10,664 bases of DNA from Brevundimonas sp. Its GTDB lineage: Bacteria; Pseudomonadota; Alphaproteobacteria; Caulobacterales; Caulobacteraceae. Under the pieces are notes generated by a model, which saw nothing but the letters and a program-made list of their open reading frames with translations, made no database searches and was not told where the DNA came from. Position numbers and translations under genes: made by a program. The stretch is taken from assembly GCA_024711185.1 (NCBI GenBank), contig JANJTI010000071.1, forward strand, positions 1 to 10,664, in the 5' to 3' direction. Of this stretch, positions 6,833 to 10,664 are shown one piece after another (the stretch's first letter is position 1; every line of letters starts with the position of its first letter).

Positions 6833-7072
6833 TCACTCGCCCTTGACGTAGGGCTCCACCGGACCCTGCAGCTTGACCGTCAGCGCCTTGCCGCGGCGGT
6901 CGACGCGGTTGCCCACGGCCAGCCGCACCCAGCCCTCGGAGACGCAGTATTCCTCGACGTTGGTCTTCTCCTCGCCCTTGAAGCGCACGCCGATCCCCTT
7001 CGCCAGCACGTCGGCGTCGTGGAACGGGCTGTCGGGGTCGACGCAGAGGCGGTCGGGAAGGACGTCGGTCAT
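6833..7072 (-). CDS. DUF3297 family small protein
   Basis: This 79-residue soluble protein closely follows the DUF3297 pattern: an MTDVLPDRLCVDPDSP start, GIGVRFKGEEKTNVEEYC in residues 26-43, SEGWVRLAVGNRVDRRGK, and a closing LTVKLQGPVEPYVK. The family is common in Proteobacteria and has no established function. There are no signal or membrane segments, so it should be cytoplasmic. No strong Shine-Dalgarno precedes the ATG (GCGAGA at best), but the family's N-terminus begins here. It is a lone gene, back to back with the alpha/beta hydrolase and convergent with the META lipoprotein gene. Confidence 0.9.
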   Translation of the reverse strand: MTDVLPDRLCVDPDSPFHDADVLAKGIGVRFKGEEKTNVEEYCVSEGWVRLAVGNRVDRRGKALTVKLQGPVEPYVKGE

Positions 7073-7134
7073 GGCGGGTCTCGCAGGCGAATTCAGCCGC
7101 CGCCTTTAACCGAGGCCGCCGCCCGCTCCAAGGC

Positions 7135-7164
7135 TTGACCTGACGCCGCGTCATCGGCCTAGGT
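7135..7164 (+). promoter_or_regulatory. Housekeeping-type promoter of the alpha/beta hydrolase gene
   Basis: TTGACC (7135-7140) is followed after 18 bases by CTAGGT (7159-7164), resembling the Caulobacter housekeeping promoter (TTGACG and GCTANAWC). It predicts a start near 7171 and a leader of about 18 bases holding the AGGA ribosome site (7177-7180). The same -10-like CTAGGTT also occurs on the minus strand upstream of the M28 peptidase gene (5915-5909), there without a good -35. Confidence 0.6.
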
Positions 7165-7188
7165 TCGTTGCGAAACAGGACGGACCCT

Positions 7189-8079
7189 ATGCCCGAGCCC
7201 GCGAACGACCTCGAGACCCGCGACTTCACTGCGCCCGCCGTCGACGGCTTTCCGCTGTCGATGCGGCTGCTGGCGCCGCGGGACCCGCTCGCGGCGGTGC
7301 TGGTCAGCTCGGGCACCGGCTTTCCCAGGGGCTTCTACGACCGTTTCGCGCGACATCTGGCCGGTCGCGGCGCATGCGTGTTGACCTACGATTTCCGCGG
7401 CATCGCCGGTTCGCGCCCGGACGACCTCGCCGCCATGCGGATGGACTACACCGACTGGGGTCGGCTCGACATGCCGGCGGCCCTCGACGCGCTCGCCGAA
7501 GCGGCTCCGGGCCTGCCGCTCCTCCACGTCGGCCACAGCGTCGGCGGTCACTTCCTCGGCTTCATGCCCAATCACCACCGCATCGCGCGCCACGCCTTCG
7601 TCTCCGTGGGCAGCGGCTGGTGGGGCGCGCATCACCGCGCCTACAACCCTCTGGAGCTGTTCTTCTGGCACGGCTACGGCCCGTACAGCCTCGCCCGGCG
7701 CGGCTACATCCGCGGCGGCGGCCTCTGGGCCGGGACCGACCTGCCGCGCGGCGTGTTCGAGACCTGGAAACGCTGGTGCCTGAAGCCCGCCTATTTCCTC
7801 GACGAACTTCAGGACCGGTTGCGGCCGCACCATTTCGACGAGGTGAGCGCGCCGATCCGCTCGTGGATCTTCACCGACGATCCGATCGCCACCCCGGCCA
7901 CCTCCGACGCCCTGCTACAGATCTATCCGAACGCCGCGAAGGACGTCGTCGTACGGGCCCCGGCCGACTTCGGCCTCCGCCGCATCGGCCACGAGGGCGC
8001 CTTCCGCCGCGGGATGGAGCCGCTCTGGAACGACATCGCCGACTGGCTGCTTGAACCCGCGTCGCCGCGGCCCAGATAA
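7189..8079 (+). CDS. Alpha/beta hydrolase (COG4757-like)
   Basis: The 296-residue protein has an alpha/beta-hydrolase fold typical of serine hydrolases. Visible landmarks are the oxyanion-region loop VSSGTGFPRGFYDRFARHL (residues 39-57), the strand VLTYDFRGIAGS (64-75), the nucleophile elbow G-H-S117-V-G-G, the probable acid in FTDDPIATP (Asp230 or Asp231) and the late catalytic His268 in GHEGAF. The FRGIG-like segment, the WG repeats after the elbow (GSGWWGAHH) and the late TDDxIATP block suit the predicted hydrolases of COG4757; the substrate is unknown. No signal peptide is present. ATG 7189 is chosen for AGGA eight bases upstream; an in-frame TTG at 7168 would overlap the promoter region. 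It leads an apparent operon, with 25 bp to the aldo/keto reductase. Confidence 0.88.
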   Translation: MPEPANDLETRDFTAPAVDGFPLSMRLLAPRDPLAAVLVSSGTGFPRGFYDRFARHLAGRGACVLTYDFRGIAGSRPDDLAAMRMDYTDWGRLDMPAALDALAEAAPGLPLLHVGHSVGGHFLGFMPNHHRIARHAFVSVGSGWWGAHHRAYNPLELFFWHGYGPYSLARRGYIRGGGLWAGTDLPRGVFETWKRWCLKPAYFLDELQDRLRPHHFDEVSAPIRSWIFTDDPIATPATSDALLQIYPNAAKDVVVRAPADFGLRRIGHEGAFRRGMEPLWNDIADWLLEPASPRPR

Positions 8080-8104
8080 GCCGCCCCCAGCACCGGAGCC
8101 ACTC

Positions 8105-8956
8105 ATGACCGACCAGCCCGCGATCGTCGTCGACGGAAACCGCATCCCCCTGCTCGGCTTCGGCACCTGGATGCTCGAGCCCGACGACGCCCGCCGCATG
8201 GTCGCCGAGGCCCTGCGCATCGGCTATCGCCACATCGACACGGCCTGGATTTATCGCAACGAGAAGGCGGTCGGCGACGGCATCCGCGACGCGGTCGAGG
8301 CCGGCCATGTCGCCCGCGAGGACGTCTGGCTGACCACCAAGATCTGGGTCGACCATTTCCACCGCGACGCCCTGCTGAAGCAGGCGGAGGAGTCCGCCGC
8401 CAGCCTCGGCTTCACCCCCGACCTGCTCCTGCTCCACTGGCCCAAGCCGAAGCCGTCGTTCGAGGAGACGCTGGGCGCGCTCAACGAGGCGAAGGAGCGC
8501 GGCCTCACCCGCGCCATCGGCCTGTCCAACTTCCCCTCGGCCGAGTTCCGCCGCGCCCAGTCCCTGTCCCCGGCCCGGCTGGTCACCAACCAGGTCGAGT
8601 ACCACCCCTGGCTCAAGCTCTCGAAGCTCAAGGCCACGGCGCGCGAGCTCGGCTCCTCGATCACCGCCTGGTCGCCGCTGGCCCAGGGCAAGGTCGCCGA
8701 CGACCCGACCCTGCAGGAGATCGCCCGGAGCCAAGGCAAGACGCCGGGGCAGGTCGCGCTGCGCTGGCTGATCCAGCAGGACGTCATCGCCATTCCCCGC
8801 ACGGCGAAGGAGAGCCGCGCGGCCGAGAATTTCGACATCTTCGACTTCCAGTTGTCGCCCGAGGAGATGGACCGCATCCACGCGCTGGCCCGCCCCGACG
8901 GCCGCATCGGCGACTGGATTGATCCCGCCTTCAAATGGGATGAAGAATGGGCGTGA
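8105..8956 (+). CDS. Aldo/keto reductase (2,5-diketo-D-gluconate reductase-like)
   Basis: This 283-residue NADPH-dependent carbonyl reductase belongs to the aldo/keto reductase family, of the COG0656 type that includes 2,5-diketo-D-gluconate and methylglyoxal reductases. The catalytic tetrad is complete: Asp45 and Tyr50 (HIDTAWIYRNE), Lys79 (LTTKIW) and His111 (LLLLHWP). Other signatures are the opening PLLGFGTW, AIGLSNF (137-143), NQVEYHPW (162-169), AWSPLAQG, and the cofactor-binding IPRTAKESRAAENFDIFDF (230-248). GGAG at 8095-8098 lies six bases before the ATG and supports this start over an in-frame upstream ATG at 8051 inside the hydrolase gene. The enzyme is cytoplasmic, its physiological substrate cannot be told, and detoxification of reactive aldehydes is a common role in the family. 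Confidence 0.94.
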   Translation: MTDQPAIVVDGNRIPLLGFGTWMLEPDDARRMVAEALRIGYRHIDTAWIYRNEKAVGDGIRDAVEAGHVAREDVWLTTKIWVDHFHRDALLKQAEESAASLGFTPDLLLLHWPKPKPSFEETLGALNEAKERGLTRAIGLSNFPSAEFRRAQSLSPARLVTNQVEYHPWLKLSKLKATARELGSSITAWSPLAQGKVADDPTLQEIARSQGKTPGQVALRWLIQQDVIAIPRTAKESRAAENFDIFDFQLSPEEMDRIHALARPDGRIGDWIDPAFKWDEEWA

Positions 8957-8978
8957 AGCCCGGCGGCTGAACCGGGCT
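8957..8978 (+). terminator. Short hairpin directly after the aldo/keto reductase gene
   Basis: AGCCCGG (8957-8963) pairs with CCGGGCT (8972-8978) across an 8-base loop, starting right after the stop codon. There is no T-run, so it may be a weak terminator, a transcript-end stabiliser, or only a partial barrier before the XRE gene 18 bp further on. Confidence 0.35.
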
Positions 8979-8996
8979 CGCACGGAGGCGACGCTC

Positions 8997-9245
8997 ATGG
9001 GTTCGGTGCTGGGATTCCCCGGCGTCGATCCGTCCGACGCGGCGGTCGGCGCGAGGCTGAAGCGGTGGCGCGAGCGGCGCGGCCTCTCGGTGGACGACCT
9101 CGCCCGCCTCATGGACATCTCGCCCGAGGAGGAACGCCGCGCGGAGGCCGGCCGCGCCCATCTGGACAGCGTCCAGCTGGGCGCCGCCACCGCCGCCCTG
9201 CGCCTGCCCCTGTGGGCCCTGGTCTCGGACACCCGCGCCTACTGA
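8997..9245 (+). CDS. Small XRE-type helix-turn-helix protein
   Basis: This 82-residue protein consists almost wholly of a Cro/CI (XRE) DNA-binding domain. Residues 17-37 (VGARLKRWRERRGLSVDDLA) form helix 1 and the start of the turn motif, DISPEEERRAEAGRAHL (40-56) includes the recognition helix and its following loop, and residues 59-77 close the five-helix bundle. No sensor or oligomerisation domain is attached. GGAGG (8984-8988) eight bases before the ATG gives the best ribosome site in this part of the window and decides the start. It is the third gene in the row after the hydrolase and reductase and stops 42 bp before ubiD, whose promoter overlaps its end. Its target is unknown; local autoregulation is a natural guess only. 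Confidence 0.82.
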   Translation: MGSVLGFPGVDPSDAAVGARLKRWRERRGLSVDDLARLMDISPEEERRAEAGRAHLDSVQLGAATAALRLPLWALVSDTRAY

Positions 9246-9251
9246 TCGCAG

Positions 9252-9280
9252 GTGACAGGCGGCGCCGCCCCGCCTAAGCC
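9252..9280 (+). promoter_or_regulatory. Possible ubiD promoter giving a leaderless transcript
   Basis: GTGACA (9252-9257, 5 of 6 to TTGACA) and TAAGCC (9275-9280) are separated by 17 bases. Transcription would begin about seven bases later, at or next to the A of the ubiD ATG (9288). No Shine-Dalgarno is visible before ubiD, as expected for a leaderless message. The -10 is an imperfect match and the spacer holds a GGCGGCGCCGCC self-complementary tract. Confidence 0.4.
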
Positions 9281-9287
9281 TCGCCGC

Positions 9288-10664
9288 ATGGCCTACAAGT
9301 CCCTGCGCGATTTCATCGCCCTGCTCGAAGCCGAAGGCGAGCTCGTCCGCGTCTCCGAGCCCGTCGCCACCCATCTGGAGATGACCGAGATCCAGACCCG
9401 GCTGCTCCGCAACGGCGGCCCGGCGGTGTTGTTCGAGAAGCCGGTCATGCCCGACGGCTCGATCAGCCACATCCCCTGCCTCGCCAACCTGTTCGGCACC
9501 GTCAGGCGCGTGGCCATGGGCGTGACCCTCGGCAAGAGATCACGCACCACGGCGAGCGAATTGCGCGAGGTTGGAAACCTCCTCGCGGACCTTCGATCTC
9601 CATCTCCGCCGCGCGACATGGGTCAGGCTCTCGAGATGCTGCCCATGGTCCAGACCGCGATGACCATGCGGCCAAAGGTGGTGAAGTCCGCCCCGGTCCA
9701 GCAGGTCGTCCTCAAGGGCGACGACATCGACCTGACCAGGCTGCCCGTGCAGGGCTGCTGGCCCGGCGAGCCCGCGCCGCTGATCACCTGGGGCCTCGTC
9801 GTCACCAAGGGCCCTTCCGACGCCCGCGAGGACGACTTCAACCTCGGCATCTACCGCATGCAGGTTCTGGGGAAGGACCGCGCCATCATGCGCTGGCTGG
9901 CGCACCGCGGCGGGGCCCAGCACTACGCCCGCCACCGCAAGGCGCGCCCGACCGAGCCCCTGCCCTGCGCCGTCGTCCTCGGCGCCGACCCGGGAACGAT
10001 CCTCGCCGCCGTCACCCCGGTGCCGGATACCCTCAGCGAATACCAGTTCGCCGGCCTGCTGCGCGGCGCCAAGGTCCAGCTGGTCCCCTGCAAGACCGTG
10101 CCTCTGATGGTCCCGGCCGAGGCCGAGATCGTGCTCGAGGGCCATGTCCTGCTCGACGAGCACGCGCCCGAGGGTCCCTACGGCGACCACACCGGCTACT
10201 ACAATTCGGTCGAGAAATTCCCGGTCTTCCAGATCAGCGCCATCACCATGCGCAAGGACCCGATCTATCTGACCACCTTCACCGGCCGCCCGCCCGACGA
10301 GCCGAGCGTGCTGGGCGAGGCCCTGAACGAGGTCTTCATCCCGCTGCTGCGGGCGCAGTTCCCCGAGATCACCGACTTCTGGCTGCCGCCCGAGGGGTGT
10401 TCCTATCGCATCGCCGTGGTGTCGATGAAGAAGGCCTACCCCGGCCACGCCAAGCGCGTGATGATGGGCTGCTGGAGCTATCTCCGACAGTTCATGTACA
10501 CCAAGTGGATCATCGTTGTGGACCACGACGTGAACGCCCGCGACTGGAAGGACGTAATGTGGGCTATCTCCACCAAGATGGACCCGGCCCGCGACATCAC
10601 GGTCATCGAGAACACCCCGATCGACTACCTCGACTTCGCCTCGCCTGAGAGCGGCCTGGGCTCC
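9288..10664 (+). CDS. ubiD: UbiD family decarboxylase (4-hydroxy-3-polyprenylbenzoate decarboxylase), 3' end cut by window edge
   Basis: UbiD removes the carboxyl group from 4-hydroxy-3-polyprenylbenzoate in ubiquinone synthesis, using prenylated FMN made by UbiX. The visible 459 residues run in one open frame and align in order with the E. coli enzyme (about 497 residues from memory), so about 35-50 C-terminal residues lie beyond the edge. Key blocks are N185-LGIY-R190 and H206-R207 (cofactor and metal region), [11 protein letters not shown] with Glu280, the catalytic-acid block [13 protein letters not shown] with Glu295, [19 protein letters not shown], and the region near the edge with [20 protein letters not shown] and [16 protein letters not shown]. 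The start is the first ATG after the XRE gene and gives the normal N-terminus [10 protein letters not shown]. No Shine-Dalgarno is seen. A short stretch (about 9534-9611) uses codons unlike the rest. Cytoplasmic, possibly membrane-associated. Confidence 0.96.
   Translation, partial: MAYKSLRDFIALLEAEGELVRVSEPVATHLEMTEIQTRLLRNGGPAVLFEKPVMPDGSISHIPCLANLFGTVRRVAMGVTLGKRSRTTASELREVGNLLADLRSPSPPRDMGQALEMLPMVQTAMTMRPKVVKSAPVQQVVLKGDDIDLTRLPVQGCWPGEPAPLITWGLVVTKGPSDAREDDFNLGIYRMQVLGKDRAIMRWLAHRGGAQHYARHRKARPTEPLPCAVVLGADPGTILAAVTPVPDTLSEYQFAGLLRGAKVQLVPCKTVPLMVPAEAEIVLEGHVLLDEHAPEGPYGDHTGYYNSVEKFPVFQISAITMRKDPIYLTTFTGRPPDEPSVLGEALNEVFIPLLRAQFPEITDFWLPPEGCSYRIAVVSMKKAYPGHAKRVMMGCWSYLRQFMYTKWIIVVDHDVNARDWKDVMWAISTKMDPARDITVIENTPIDYLDFASPESGLGS

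Noticed and set aside
7871..9232. Minus-strand open frame of 453 residues antisense to the aldo/keto reductase
   Set aside because: No recognisable domain, biased composition, and it overlaps three well-supported plus-strand genes.
9258..9269. GGCGGCGCCGCC self-complementary tract before ubiD as an operator or terminator
   Set aside because: It is a 12-bp simple GC pattern that arises easily by chance at this composition, and no T-run follows.

Overview
The window is GC-rich (roughly 70% by eye) with compact gene spacing. It looks like an alphaproteobacterial chromosome, most likely Caulobacterales (Brevundimonas or Caulobacter-like). This is inferred from the ccoNOQP order with a long alphaproteobacterial-type CcoN, the DUF3297 and host-attachment families, and promoter-like elements of the Caulobacter housekeeping type. 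No lineage marker such as rRNA is present, so the assignment is an inference. I see no phage, transposon, CRISPR array or defence system. This is mainly core metabolic and housekeeping DNA.

Left part (1-3456): a minus-strand ccoNOQP operon encodes the cbb3-type, high-affinity cytochrome c oxidase used at low oxygen. CcoN is the catalytic heme-copper subunit, CcoO the mono-heme and CcoP the multi-heme c-type subunit (cut by the left edge), and CcoQ a small membrane subunit. Genes are tightly packed, with 7 bp between ccoN and ccoO, a 4-bp ccoO/ccoQ overlap and an 8-bp ccoQ/ccoP overlap. The 285-bp spacer upstream of ccoN carries a near-perfect FNR/FixK box and, 83 bp closer to the gene, a second perfect palindrome of the same general design. 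The spacer is shared with a divergent gene for a small host-attachment (baeRF-like) protein.

Middle (3457-7072): the plus-strand host-attachment gene is followed by three minus-strand genes facing it: an M28 metallopeptidase with a signal peptide, a small DUF4190 membrane protein and tRNA-Leu(UAA). A perfect 26-bp palindrome lies between the peptidase and the DUF4190 gene. Divergent from the peptidase is a predicted lipoprotein built from two META/HslJ-like repeats. It converges, with 3 bp between the stops, on a small DUF3297 gene.

Right part (7135-10664): a plus-strand series begins at a recognisable promoter: an alpha/beta hydrolase, an aldo/keto reductase, a small XRE-type helix-turn-helix protein, and ubiD (cut by the right edge). 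The first three are spaced like an operon. ubiD appears to have its own promoter, placed so that its transcript could be leaderless. UbiD serves ubiquinone synthesis, so it is related to the oxidase operon through respiration, but the two lie about 6 kb apart, on opposite strands, and nothing here shows co-regulation.

The regulatory observations (paired palindromes upstream of ccoN, possible leaderless ubiD, a codon-use anomaly inside ubiD) and the duplicated META lipoprotein are the points most worth checking. I found no convincing evidence of a wholly new system.
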